Shown here piece after piece: positions 10,629-23,335 of a DNA stretch of 64,000 nucleotides (position 1 is the stretch's first letter; every line of letters starts with the position of its first letter). The DNA is taken from NCBI GenBank assembly GCA_914767715.1, contig OU612069.1:28579387-28643386 (forward strand), read 5' to 3'. A program made the translations under genes and the position numbers. The DNA is from Membranipora membranacea. Lineage: Eukaryota > Bryozoa > Gymnolaemata > Cheilostomatida > Membraniporidae. A model generated the notes under the pieces. That model made no database searches and had not been told where the DNA came from. It was given only the letters and a program-made list of their open reading frames with translations.

Positions 10629-13600
10629 CACTCAGTGATGTGGAATGTGAGTTTGGTTGTTTGTATGACGTGAGTGTGAGAGGAGATAAGATATTTGTGG
10701 GTGGAGTTAATGGAGCTGCTGTATTCAAATTCACTACAGTAAGACGATTCCCTGCTTTTGTAATTCATCAACACAAATGAGTATTTTATTTTATTATCGC
10801 AAAACACCAAATATCTTGTCAGGTCAAATTGTTACAGTGATACCTCATTAAATAGCTGTTGTAATGAACTACTTTCTTAGGTATTTTGGATTTTGGACAA
10901 CTTTTTGGTTGATGGTCCTCTGAAGCCTGCAAGTGAAGAAGAAAAATCCTTCAATAAGGGTTTGTATATATTAACTCAGTGATGTGGGAAGATGAAAGGT
11001 TGAGTAAACCACTTTCGTTGAATAACTTATCCTTGAACACTAAGAAAACGCTTTCTGTCCAAGTTGATGGCATTCCACTACCCTCAATAACCATTCCATT
11101 CACTACCTACTATATGGTGCAGAAGAGGTTGATTCTCATCAAACTGCCCCTAATTTTCCCACCTTGGTAATATTCTCCCTTGTATGACGTCAGATGATAT
11201 ATTATATAATATATGATTTATTAGCAAAGATTTTGATCAGGTTTTGGGAAGTGACAGGCCAGAATAAACTAGGGACCTACCGCTGGAGTTCTGACAATAT
11301 AACATATATAAATCTGTATTTAGGATTGGCTCGGATGAAGACGGTAGTTAACACTTTGCTGAAAGAAAGACAAGAAGCTGAAACCGCCCCTGAAGATAAA
11401 CTGTTTGTTGGTAGGTACTAAGGCTACTCAGTTGTGCCACTGGTTGCAAAATAACAGCTACACAAAAACTCGAGACATGTCTGCTCAATGTGTAAAACTG
11501 GTTCATCTGTTGCATAAAAATCTTCAAACTGCCTTTCACACAAAGAGAAGTATTAATGATCATGATAACACGTTTGTAGTTATCTTCTTTAATTACGACA
11601 GTAGAAAATTTCATCTTTCAGTTCATCTTTTTAAGATTTTTTCCATTGGCAGTTATAAACTTAGACAAAATAAATAGTACAAAAATCAGATCTAATAAAA
11701 AAACTGCCTGTGTACTGCATATTTGAAAGATGTTCCTTAGTAATTGAACAAATTGACACAGGTAAAGCATTAAAAGTCAGAGAGATGATTATATTGGTAT
11801 TATCTTCACGGGGATGCAGGATGTAGCAAACACATCTCGTGTATCTATGGGGAACAAATCAAATAATAACTTTACGTTGAGCTCTTGAAAACATCTTCGG
11901 AGACTCAGTTCATTCCCTCCATATGTGTTGTTCCTGGATTTATCAGTTTGGGACAAAAGCACATTATAACAATTCTTTATTCGCATAAGCTACCTGATAG
12001 CTGAATCTCATACCACAAGCTTCTGTAAGTACAAGAGTTATAGCTGCGTAGCGTGAGTTCAAAGGCTGATTGATAAATTTTAGTTCAATGGAACAGTAAA
12101 CATTCATAAATTTCGCTACATCATTATAGAGTTTGTTTGAATCTATTTCTGTGAAGATGTTGAAGTCTGTCATTTTCATATCGTTTTGTGGAAAAAACAC
12201 TGTTTAAAACAATAACACGATAATCTTGTTCTGTTAGATGTATTTTGGGCTTTGTATCACCTGGCCAATCACCCAGAGGTTCAGGAGAAATGTCATACTG
12301 AGATATGTGACCTATATAAGGGAAAACCAATCACATGGGAGACAATGAAAGAACTGAAGTAAGTTTATTTTATTTATTAGATGCAAATATCATTACTTGG
12401 AATGACCAAAACATTCTGTACTTAAAGGGCAACCAAGGTTTCGCAGCAATACATTAATGGGTAGGAAATAATGTGCTGGGCAGCATCAGCTTTGTGCATT
12501 ACGCGATGCAAAACTCAAAGTAATTGCTGACTCTAAGCTGGGTAACACTTCAGTTTAGGGGAGGTTCCAAGACTTTGCTGTAATAATTATAGAGCACAGG
12601 CTAAATAATAACAAGAACAGGAAACTGCTATGTGGTATTCTCTTTCAGCTGAGTTTGAGTGCCTGATGGAAGAAATGTTTCACAAGAATTCTGGCTGAAT
12701 AATCATCCAAATTATAGTTTGTCTTTTTCCCCATGCAGAAGGTGCAATCTGCTATTAATCAATGGCCATCAATGAGAAGTTGTTTGAAACCTTGGTTGCC
12801 CTTTAAGACTCAGCTTTGAGCCGTTGTTGAAAAACATTATACGGTCATACAATCTCTGGTAGATTGGAAGCATGGAGCTTTGATAAAGATCTTGTCCGAA
12901 CGGTGCTATCTTGCTCCTAGCAAATTTTCTGTAACATAGACTCTATTTTGGTCAAAAGTGATAGTCATGGCCATTGACACACTTGATATTATTTATACTG
13001 ATATGAATTATATGGTAAACGGCAAACTAACCGTTGACATGTATTTTCTCTCACAGGTACTTACTTGCTGTGTTTTCTCTGGCAGATAATTACCCTCTAT
13101 ATTGATCTTACAGCTACTTACCCTCTGTAATTTATCTTTCATGTACTTACACTCTTATTTTTCACCAACAGATACTTACTGGCTGCATTCTCTTTAACAG
13201 ACACAGAGACTTACTCCATTAGTGCCCTTTGCTGCTCGATATTCTGAGAAGAATCTGATACTTGAGGTTATACTATTAAAGCAAGTGTAAGACATGACAT
13301 GTCCCTTCAACATATGGACACAATGTCCTAATTAAGTTTGTAGTTGCCTGAAATATGTGAAAGGTGTTGTTATATATGCCATGCCTATGCCTTAACGATG
13401 ACAGTTAATTAGTCTGCTAACAGATATCACAGGACGTGATGTCAGATTCTATTGCTCATTTATGATCACCACAATGCAGTGGCTATTCCCTTTCTATGTA
13501 AACCATGCAACAAGTAAGATGCCTCTGCTAGATGCTCTCAATAAAATATCATAAAACATCACCAACACACAAACTCAATAGGTGTAATATATAAGTTCAA

Positions 13601-16046
13601 TGACTTGCTCGTTGTGTTGCCATGAGTACCATCATACCCCAAGACCAAAGCAGACAGCAACAATAATACTGATAAGATTTAATTATTGAAATCATCCCAC
13701 TCGTTACGGTGAGATACCTGCAACTTGCTCATTGACATATCGACACTGTTTTAGAATAATAATATACATTATAACATCATGCAATAATTACCTTCTCTTT
13801 TAGTAAGAGAGGACAACTCTGCGTTATTCTCATGAGTACCTTAACTAATATCACAGTTAAAAGAAAGAAATGCCCTTAGCCGTTCGCTGTGTCCAATTAG
13901 AGTACACAAATAGGAGTACATTATTGTACTTACTTATATCATAGGTAGACGGTGTCATATTATGCTCTCTTTGTTTTCAGACCCCGATATTTCTCGCCAG
14001 TCACACAATGCACTGGAATGAAATGATGTGGGATTCTCCCCAAAAGTGAGTTTGATAATACCTTGACACCATTTTGATGATTAAAACAATTATTCAGACT
14101 GAGTGAAAGTTTGTAGTTGCTTCTCCTACCATGTGATTTAAAGGCATGAACTACCGAGCAATCTGCGAATAATCATTGAAATCAAACAAGAATAAGTGGA
14201 GTTATCGAATTCCTTGGTTCCCTATACCTCTTAGAAAATCGTTTGCAAGACTTCTTGTTCAGTGATAATTAAACTAAAAATAAGTGGCATTTATGTCAAA
14301 AAGCTGGGAGGTTAGGAGCCTTCCAAAGTTTGGCTGATTGCCAGATCATTCAAGATGACCTAGAATATTTTTTGTTAAAGAATTACCTGTTCTGCAGCTG
14401 TCCTGATGCAGCTTGCTGGCTTGACCTGAATTGAAACAGACAGCAGCAGAAGTTGCCACAAACCGCAAGTCACTATATACATGAACAGACATGGTAGATG
14501 TGATCTAGAGGGAGAAACCATACAGAATTATATATTCAAATGATTTAAGGTTTAACCCCGACAGATTATTATATTATATTATATTATATTATAGATGCAC
14601 TTTATTTCACTGATCAATGTTCTGTCAAAACAAATGAGATCATGTGTAGACATCAAGATGAAGTTAATTACTAAGAAGAATGAATCTATAAAGTAATCTA
14701 AAAAATTGCTCTCTGGTCAGGAAATTACACGGAAAATAATTCAAAAATATCTAAAGAACAGATTCTTCCCCAAGTGTGCAGTTCTACTTTTTGGTGGAAT
14801 AGTTCTGCGACTGTGAGTGCTAGGCCGACCGGGTATGTAACAGTGAAGAATATGATGGTCATCAGCTAAGATCTTATTGGCATACCGGAGGCATACTATA
14901 TCTAGATACACATTGAGTTCCTCTAATTTGAGAAACGCCAACCTATCGGCGTAGTGTTCTAATCGGGGAAGAATAATGAACAAGCACAGCCTTTGGTATC
15001 CCTCGAGCTTGTCTTTGTCATATTTTGCTATATATGGGTACCAGCTCGGTGCTGCATACCAGATGATTGACAGTATGCCAGCCTGATAAAATAGCACAAG
15101 ACCTGATGTAGCGACACCTGCTTTCTTTAGATTAACAAGTGCATGGTAGGCTGATCGAGATTTGGAGATAACATTGTCAACATGGGTAGTGAACTTCATG
15201 TGAGAATCGTATGTTACTCCTAGCAGTTTGGTGTGATTGCCGATTTGCACATTGGCGCCGTTGATTGTTACTGGGTCAATGGAAATCGACTTCTGGAGTG
15301 TAAAGTACATAGCTGTGGACTTAGAAGCATTGAGTAGCATAAAGTTGTCATTACACCACTGTGATGCATAGTCGGCAGCTTTCTGTAGTATGTTACTATG
15401 TAGTGATACAGTGGCTTTGTGTGCTGTTGTGTTGCTGACGAGAGCATCTGCTGATGATTCGGCAGTGTATATGGTGGTGTCGTCAGCATACTTCACAAAG
15501 TCTGCATCTGGAGTCAGGTCATTTATGAAATTTCTGGATATGTTTATTATTGAGCCCTTCAAGTTTGAACCATTTGGTATCTGTAAAAGAAAATGTCCAG
15601 GATATCGCATGGCTAATATGGAGGCTCAAATATTTCTTATCCTTCTGCTCAAAAACTTCAAGGTAGCTCACAACCACAATCACCAATGACACGCCATGCT
15701 AGAGTACTGTGAGCATATAGTTAATTAATCAATAGTCAGCTCAGGGCAGCTTTCAAACATTAAATTATAAGTTCCTTTGTAAAATGCCAATTAGTCAACC
15801 CCGATTTGATTCTGCCCTTACGCCTTGTAAAAATGTTACGTTTTTACCAAACAAAGTGAGGTGCCCTGCTGACTGGCTGCAAGATGGTACTCGTAGCTTG
15901 TCATCCACTCAGTAAATGTGATTTATAACATTTTGTTGTTCTTTTATCTTTAGGTGACCTTGCTGCCAGATCAGCCACTCAAGTATAAGTTTGGTATCCT
16001 AGTGAAGCCAGATGTGGAGATTTATGCATCTGTGGAGAAAAGATAG
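10629..16046 (+). CDS. CYP20A1: cytochrome P450 20A1-like, partial or incomplete
   Basis: Exons found: 10629-10738, 10881-10959, 11324-11414, 11768-11838, 12238-12358, 13201-13266, 13981-14045, 15954-16046 (TAG). Phases agree across the first five exons and between 13266 and 13981. The reading follows CYP20A1 as I recall it: a block with DGPLK and LLKERQ, an I-helix-like FTGMQDVANTS, then VFWALYHLANHPEVQ, a K-helix-side block with RLTPLVPF, a block ending in MMWDSPQK and a C-terminus starting VTLLP. CYP20A1 is an orphan P450, normally anchored in the ER. The N-terminal anchor, the EXXR micro-exon (expected between 12358 and 13201) and the heme-cysteine exon (expected between 14045 and 15954) were not found. 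The gene is therefore either a pseudogene or has exons I could not recognise. An antisense non-LTR fragment fills part of the last intron. Confidence 0.7.
13043..13204 (+). repeat. degenerate ~29-bp tandem repeat of a splice acceptor
   Basis: AG dinucleotides ending at 13056, 13085, 13113, 13171 and 13200, plus a mutated one near 13143, are spaced 28-30 bp apart. Each is preceded by a T-rich tract and mostly followed by a variant of tacttactggctg. The last AG is the acceptor of the CYP20A1 exon at 13201. Confidence 0.65.
14567..15610 (-). mobile_element. 5'-truncated non-LTR retrotransposon (RT C-terminal part)
   Basis: The open frame 15610-14741 encodes the end of a reverse transcriptase with the catalytic FVKYADDTT motif, followed by the thumb and a typical C-terminal region (LLGVTYDSHMKFTTHV). 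The 3' end has a short UTR and a tail of ttata repeats at 14567-14593, as in CR1/Jockey-like elements. The fingers and the endonuclease are absent, as expected from 5' truncation at insertion. It lies antisense inside the last CYP20A1 intron. Confidence 0.85.
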
Positions 16047-16499
16047 ACTGGCAGGGCAGCTCAAGTTTGTCTCAACATCGGGGACACTCAACCACAATAT
16101 GAATGATTTGCTAAGGGAACATACACATTCCTATCAACCTGTAGCTCCTAGCCAGGCAACTATTAGTACACTCTGATGCAATTACTTTGATTTAAAAAAC
16201 TTGCATAAACAGCGCTGAACAGAAACTTATTGGACAGCATGTTTCTTGTTCTCATTCCACAGCGTTACTAGCATTTCCTGCTGTCTCATGGTATGACACA
16301 TCTACTTTATAAGCTACTAGGCATCCCTCTCGACATAAGAGACAACTGTATCTGTAATTCTCTACTCTTTATAAGCATCATACAAAGGCAGGAAGATTTA
16401 TTTGTATACAAAGGTATAAAGTAGGATTCAATTCGAGAAAAATTGTGGATGATACAATTATAACAAAAAATTGCCCTGCCTTTGTTGGTTTTATTCTAT

Positions 16500-16505
16500 A
16501 ATAAA
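16500..16505 (+). terminator. AATAAA polyadenylation signal candidate for the P450 gene
   Basis: AATAAA occurs 454 bp after the CYP20A1 stop codon, in an AT-rich 3' UTR-like stretch. No closer canonical signal was noticed. Confidence 0.4.
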
Positions 16506-17237
16506 TGTACATCGCATGATCATACATATACATATAACAAGATGTGACTCTGATGACAATTTTTATATTTGCTGCTAGCTGCTATAGTTTTCACCATTTA
16601 TGTTGGCGAAATCTATATATTTGTATATTTTGATTTTATGGAAAACAAAATTTAAGAGGATAAAAGAAGTACTCTTACAAAACATAAATCTACATTTTTT
16701 CTCACGGTAATACTTATCTCAGACTTTTCCGGGCTGGCAATTTCTCAGACGCTGATGTATGTAAAAAATTATCAGTAAGTTTTGCTTTACTCATAGAAAA
16801 CATTGCAACCGCCGCTAACAATTACTGATTTCGTAGCAGCTTGCTGAGATCCTACTATAGCAATAAGAGGAGCCTGGTTATAGAGAGGCGGGGGGGGGGA
16901 ACTCAGTTGACAGCATATCAGATCCGATATTCAATTACCTCTTGCTCTTTACCCCTAGAGGTGAAGTGTGAGGAATATCTGCCATTCAGTCAGAGGTTTT
17001 TCGCTTGACATATGATCATAAACTGAGAGCTGAACCTGGCTCTATATCAGAGGTCATTTTCTCTGACATGTCATACTGTCAGAGTAACATGCCCGCATAT
17101 TTTACTCTCAGCTTATTTAGTGTCACCTTATATATGGGATCCATATCATTGGCAACCTGTCCTGCAATAATGCCCTCAATAAATTATTTTTGTTGCAAAA
17201 TCGGGCTTTATGAATTATCGCCAATGTGCATTGCATT

Positions 17238-17719
17238 CAGTGGTGGAAATGGAAAAATATAAGTGCCTATACACCAAACATTGTGATCAATCCAACGCAT
17301 TGCGGTTGAGCAGCAAGCGCAGCCCGCTGCGGGGTGGGTCCGACAGTGCCCTCCCGGTGACGGGGGTGCAGGGGTTCTCCCCCGAGAATTTTTTTATATT
17401 TGTGTCCTAATTACAGTGTTTCTGGTGTATCTTTTTGACTTTTTGAGCCTAAATATAAAAAAGATACTGCAGTCAGCAATTCAATGATGCAATAGACTAG
17501 TAAATAGTGCTGCCTATGGCATTGAGACTTTGGGCTGAAGCAAGCAGTAAAGTAAAAGTAAACAAACCCCACAATGCAACATGAACAAACTTATCCAAGC
17601 ATACAAAGTGCACAGCAGTGATAGGTTCTAAGTGCCTATACACTTATTGAAGGTGTATAGGCATTGATGTGAACTTCCTATACACCGCATAGGCCCGTAT
17701 AGGCCCATTTCCATCACTG
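17238..17719. mobile_element. hAT-like MITE with near-perfect 8-bp target duplication
   Basis: The ends are cagtggtggaaatgg and, inverted, cagtgatggaaatgg. The flanks are attgcatt (17230-17237) and attacatt (17720-17727), an 8-bp duplication with one mismatch, typical of hAT transposons. The 482-bp interior is non-coding and includes a GC-rich block (about 17300-17390) and inverted copies of gcctataca. No transposase is present, so it is non-autonomous. Confidence 0.75.
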
Positions 17720-17949
17720 ATTACATTCCATATTATCTCATTCCAACCGAATCCATTACACAACCATTACAACTCCTACCTCTACCTAAGCTTCTTTGTT
17801 ATTTCACTTCACTTTTTGCGCATAAGATAAAAAATTTTTCGACACCTTCATTTATTTAGAGAGGATTTAAAACACTACCAAGTCCAATTTTCGTGATCAA
17901 CATTAGTTTACTTTTATATCATACTGACAATCTAAGATTTCTGCGCAGA

Positions 17950-19835
17950 CCTATGCATACCACCAAAGGAAGTTAAAAAATATGCCAACAAAAAGCCGTG
18001 GATTACAAAGCGCATTCTGGATATGATAGATGAGAAACATGACGCCCCCAAAAATGGAAATAAAAAACTCTACCATAAACTCAAAGAGCAAGTCTCAAAA
18101 GAAAACAAAAAAGCCAGAGAAGAATATTCCCTAAAAATCCAACAACATTTAGCCAGTAATCCTGCAAACGCTTGGAACGACATTAAAAAAATTAGCGGAC
18201 TTCCAACCAACAACTCCAAGTCACCACCAGATATTATCTTCCTACCTGAAGAACTCAACAACTTCTTTGCCAGATTTGGGAAACAAGACACTCAGCCACC
18301 ACAACCTGCTTACAAAAACCTAACTGCTCCTCCCTGCACAATAGATGAAAAATCAGTTCTGATACAACTCAAACGCCTCAACTCTAGAAAGGGTGCTGGA
18401 CCTGATGGTCTTATACCAAGAGCATTAAAACTCCGTGCTGACCAACTAGCGCCTGTAATTACGGATATATTCAACTTCTCTCTAGACTCTCAAACAACTC
18501 CTAATAAATTATATGGAAATCGGCCATCATCAAACCACTGCCAAAAACTGACAAGCCAAATCAATTTAAACACTTCCGACCAATAGCCCTGACAAGCTGC
18601 TTATGTAAAACAATGGAACGTCTGCTGAAAAGCTATATAGTTCAAAACACTCCTCTCGACAATCACCAATTTGCCTACCGAGCTAAAAGATCAACCCAGG
18701 ATGCAGTATTATGCCTTATTACCACAATAACTAGTTACATAGACCTTCAAGCTGCCAACTATGCAAGATGCCTATTTCTCCACTTCTCGTCTGCATTTAA
18801 CACCATCAGTGTCAGTAATCTCCTCACAGAACTGCAACATCTAGACTCCAGAGTTACAAACTGGGTGACAGGCAGAACACAAAGAACAATAGTAAACAAT
18901 ATTCTCTCAACATCAATCACCACCAACACAGGAACACCCCAGGGTTCCGTCCTCAGTCCTCTATTATTCTCAGTGTATACAAATAGGATTAGGTTAGAAC
19001 AGAGCAATATAACTATTTTAAAATATGCTGATGACACTTGTATTGCTGGTTGCACCGCTGATAATAATGACTTGTCTAATTATTTTAATTGAGATCAATA
19101 GAATCTCTGGTCTATGCAAAGAACTCGACTTATTACTTAATCCTTCTAAAACCCAAGAGATGCTTTTCTCCACTAAGCGAGATAAACCTGACAGAATTAA
19201 ATGGGGTAAAAAAAGATTTTTGTGACAATGTTAAATATTTGGGAGTTCTCTTTGATAACAAATTACGTTTTGAAGATCATGTCAATAATGTTGTATCCAA
19301 AGCAAATCAGAGAATGTTTGTCATCAGAACCTTCAATTATCAGAGTACAAATTTAGCCTGCATGTTATTTAATAGTTTTATTGTATCCATTCTAACCTAC
19401 TGCCTACATATTTTGTTCACTAGTATTTATTCACGAGACAAGAAAGCTCAGAGAAAGTTTTTTAAGCAAGGCGACAGACTCGGTCTTGATATTGGGGACC
19501 TAGATTCAGTCATATCAAAACGTACAAAGAACCTGGCCCTGCAGATAATACATGATGACGAAAATTTGTTTAACAATTTTCTTGAGAAACTCCCCTCAGG
19601 CAAATATCGCAGCCTTAAATACAGAACTGCCTGGGGTAAAGACTCATTCCTCAGACACTTGATTTTGATATTACAAGATATTTTTTAATCCACTAGAAGT
19701 CAGACTTTACTTTACTCATTTTGTTTATGTTTCTTTTTGGTATTCCCTACTCATGTAACAGTATAAACACTCAATCTCGCAGCATACCTAATGTTTGTGA
19801 CAAAATAAACCAACTAACCAACCAACCAACCAAGA
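17950..19835 (+). mobile_element. degenerate non-LTR retrotransposon (RT)
   Basis: The reverse transcriptase is spread over shifted frames: about 17970-18510 (connection region, RKGAGPDGLIPRALK), 18520-19092 (motif A region LFLHFSSAFNTI, TGTPQGSVLSPLLFSVY, LKYADDT) and 19100-19688 (thumb and C-terminus). Motif A has His where the catalytic Asp normally stands. At least two frameshifts and the His make it inactive. The 3' end terminates in an aacc-repeat tail (about 19805-19835). No endonuclease domain was seen. Confidence 0.85.
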
Positions 19836-20438
19836 TACAAAGTTTCTGTTACATACAATTCTAAAGAGAAGTACAGCTCCTCTTAAAACATTACTATTCA
19901 ACCATATATTATCAACTTGACAAACATCATTGATGATATTATTACCTTTCTGTTTCTGTTTTTGTTTCAATTTTTTTGTGCAAAACATTTCGAATCAGAT
20001 GACTTTGAATGCCAATAAATGTATATATAACGTAACAATGTGAATTAGAACAGTCATAATAAAATAACAAGTGCCTTGACTAACTTGGTTCTTCCATGGA
20101 AGCAAAAGAAGCTCAACTGAAAACCAATGAGGCTTCTATACATTCAATCTGTTTATTTACAAATGTTTCATTTTATCGCAATACTTCCAAAGATTGAGAA
20201 CCATTGAAGGAAAATTCCTCAATTTTTTTAACTCATACGAAGTCAGCACTACTGTTACAGGTCCTGGCCTCCTGCATGGTTGCCTGTGCCTCTTGTTGAA
20301 AAAAAACATGTAGCAAGAGATCACTCAGTCCATAATTAGTATAATAATATACAAGTCCAAAGCTTACACAGATATTGGTAACATTAATGTACATATTACA
20401 TAACATTTACCCAGCCACACTGCCATATAGATTTATTA

Positions 20439-20849
20439 TTAAAGACTTTGTTTGAGGCTGCTCTTTAGTATCACATCTTATTCTCCATATTTTATTCTAT
20501 CATGTGAGCAATTTTCAGCTTTAGAATCCAAATATTGAGGAAGTTATGGCCTCTCAAACTTCCAGGGTGATTGCCTTCAATCGGCATTGGGAATAAGCGG
20601 ATGTTTCCCCTGGGGTATGTCACAACCATAGACATGTGACATAGACATTATGAGTTATTAGTTAATACACTAATAATCACATAATAATTGATGATCAAAA
20701 TTCAGACCTGGGTCCCCATACCTTGGACGTTTGAGAGGCCATAACTTCCTCAATATTTGGATTCTAAAGCTGAAAATCGCTCACATGATAGAATAGAATA
20801 TGGAGAATAAGATGTGATACAAAAGAGCAGCCTAAAACAAAGTCTTTAA
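20439..20849. repeat. long inverted repeat (foldback element), arms ~130 bp
   Basis: The left arm (20439-20572) and right arm (about 20728-20849) are near-perfect reverse complements: ttaaagactttg on the left matches the inverted end on the right, and the inner ends contain gagaggccataacttcctc. The central ~155 bp is unrelated and non-coding. No target duplication could be assigned. Confidence 0.8.
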
Positions 20850-22839
20850 GTCTTCGGTTGAGTCTTATAACCCAGGGGTGCTTTTCTGTAAAAAAAGACC
20901 AAAATCACTATATTATTGTTTCTTGTCTAGCGTGCAGGACCTTCTTAAGGTCTTGTTCCCACATTGCTCACTCTTTAATGAAACCTGTTGTTAATAATGC
21001 CTCATTGCGAGCGTGATATCTGCTTGTTCGAGTTGTGCCATATACATTATAAATGAAAAAGTTGCGAGTGATTTTAGACAAAGTGATATTGACGGTTTGG
21101 TTTAAAAAACAGTGCTCAGTCTAGTTGAGAGACCCCCTGGCTCGAAACCAGATATTGATAGCTATATAAATGCGAATTTTATGATCTTATTTCGTCTATA
21201 GATATAAACTGAAGATGCTGCCTGTCATCATAAGTTAACTTAGTGCGATAATTTAGCAATGAGGTGTTTTTACTAGTATACTTTGAGATATATAAGTTTT
21301 TAGTATTATCAGAATCGTTTTCAGGTGAATACAATTTAGTTGAGTTTACAGTCTTCAGATGATTCTTTTTATTTCTAACAATCATAATGAACTATAAATT
21401 GTCTTTAACAATGATGAGACAGTATTCACTGCTCATCGCCCATTATCTGTTTTTGCACACACAACTCCATCCCTCACAATGTCCCTTCTGGTTACTCCAG
21501 CCACAATAGATGTGACAGCCATAGGCTGTACAGTCAGCAGATACTGCAAATAGTGAAATAAACAATATCTATAATTCACATGCAGCATTCAATATTTGTA
21601 AACAGAATTCAGTTCGGTTCAGGCAAGCTTGAGTAACTATATGCTGACAGTATGATTTCGGAATCAGTCGTTGAGACGCAATTCCAACTTCTACTGAGCT
21701 TTCCCTTTCCCAGGTTACTCATTTTGTCCCGCCTCGCTCCACAAACATGTCAGTCCCCCACTTGTGTCTGTTTGATACAGCTGTGGTCAGGTTGTTTTTC
21801 TCAACACTAGAAAAAATCACTCATGTAACGTTTAGTTACCATCAGAATAGTGTTACTTAAATTGTTGTGGTCAAGTGAATGCTCTCATTGGAAAAAATCA
21901 CTTTACCTGCTGAGAGCAGAGATAGTGCAGCAATCATAATCATCGTTAGAGTCAGCAGTGAAAATCCCCTCATTTTCTTTTCCAATTAGAGTTATTATCT
22001 AAATATGATAAGATTATGATTATTGTAACAGTCTGCAGAAAGATGCCAAAAATAATCTTGCAAATGGAGTTTTACCAATTTAAAGAATATTTATAAACGA
22101 GCTAAGGCATCTCTTATATGCAGGCTTTAAAACATTTCATTGCAAAAAAACATGAGGAATCTAAAACCTTTTATGATTGACTATATATATATATTACACA
22201 TTTATTCTGGTGAATTTATAAGTCCATGGGACTTTTGTCCAGAAAACAAAGATAAAAAGAATTTATTTTTAAGAAAAATGCAAATTGAGTAAATCATACA
22301 AGTGTGTGTGAGATAATAGTAACACACAAAGGTATATTAATGCAGAGAATACAGGTAAAGGAAATTATTGCAATTAAAAATTTACTATTTTATGGAGTAA
22401 ATGAAGAATAAAAGTTTGTAAAAAGTAGAAAGGTTTATACACTAAATATGTGGCTTTTGACAGTGACCGCTAACTTAAAAGATTTGAGATCATAATACAT
22501 GATCCTGACCAGCCAATAAAAGAAATGCTGAACCAACTTACAAACAAGCTTGCTGAGAATGCAGAGACAAGGTGTGTCAGTCATGTAGTTGTATCGCAGC
22601 GCCAATGACAGTTGAGCACCGTAAGCAAGTGATTTATAGGTAGGTTAACTTGACCTTTTCTATATCCTGATCATTTACTAACCACACAATATAGAGAGAA
22701 ACGAGCACCCTGCTGGGGATCATGTCATGAGTGCTGTGATAGTAACCCTCCTGCAGCCCACCCTGGATGATTAATTTATTGGTGCACTAATTGCTCTCTA
22801 TGGTATGCACATCCGATCAGGTATATAGGTATACAGAAC
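20850..22839. other. non-coding interval
   Basis: No exon or element was recognised. Short ORFs here lack codon bias, splice signals or known motifs. TA microsatellites occur near 22180-22195. Confidence 0.4.
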
Positions 22840-23335
22840 TTGTGAGTATCTCCATTCAGAACTCATCCAGGCAATCACCAAGTATCTACAACTAAGGTGA
22901 ATACGGCTGGTATACTGGGCTAAATTGTAACTGGCGATGTGAAGAATATGCGTATTCTTTACATCGCCTGTCACATCCTGACCTTGCAAGGTGTGCGTGA
23001 CATTGTCACTCAAGGTTATCTGATGTTGAAACGGATATTGTTCTGATATCCTTCAACTAAACTGAGTTGACATCACAAGAACTTTAGCTCAGTATACCAG
23101 CAGTATTCACCTTAGTTGTAGATAGTTGGTGATTGCTTTGCCTGGAGGAGTTCTGAATGGTGATACTCACATGGTGATGCTCACATCAGATAACCTTGAG
23201 TGACAATGTCACTCACACCGTGCAAGGTCAGAATGTGACTGGCGGTGTAAAGAATATGTATATTGACCTTGCAAGGTGTGCATGTCATTGTCAATCAAAA
23301 TTATCTGATGTTGAAACGGACATTGTTCTGATATA
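22840..23335. repeat. complex foldback element with nested inverted and direct repeats
   Basis: 22842-22924 is the inverted copy of 23093-23170. Inside is a hairpin at 22933-22968 (arm ggcgatgtgaagaata, one mismatch). A second inverted pair joins about 22965-23032 to 23177-23250, and a direct copy of the gaccttgcaaggtgtgc region reappears at about 23259-23330. The whole looks like a foldback transposon, partly duplicated. Confidence 0.75.

Noticed and set aside
11270-11323. longer version of the CYP20A1 exon starting near 11257
   Set aside because: An upstream acceptor is also in phase, but starting at 11324 gives a gap-free match in length to the CYP20A1 pattern (DGPLK to LLKERQ).
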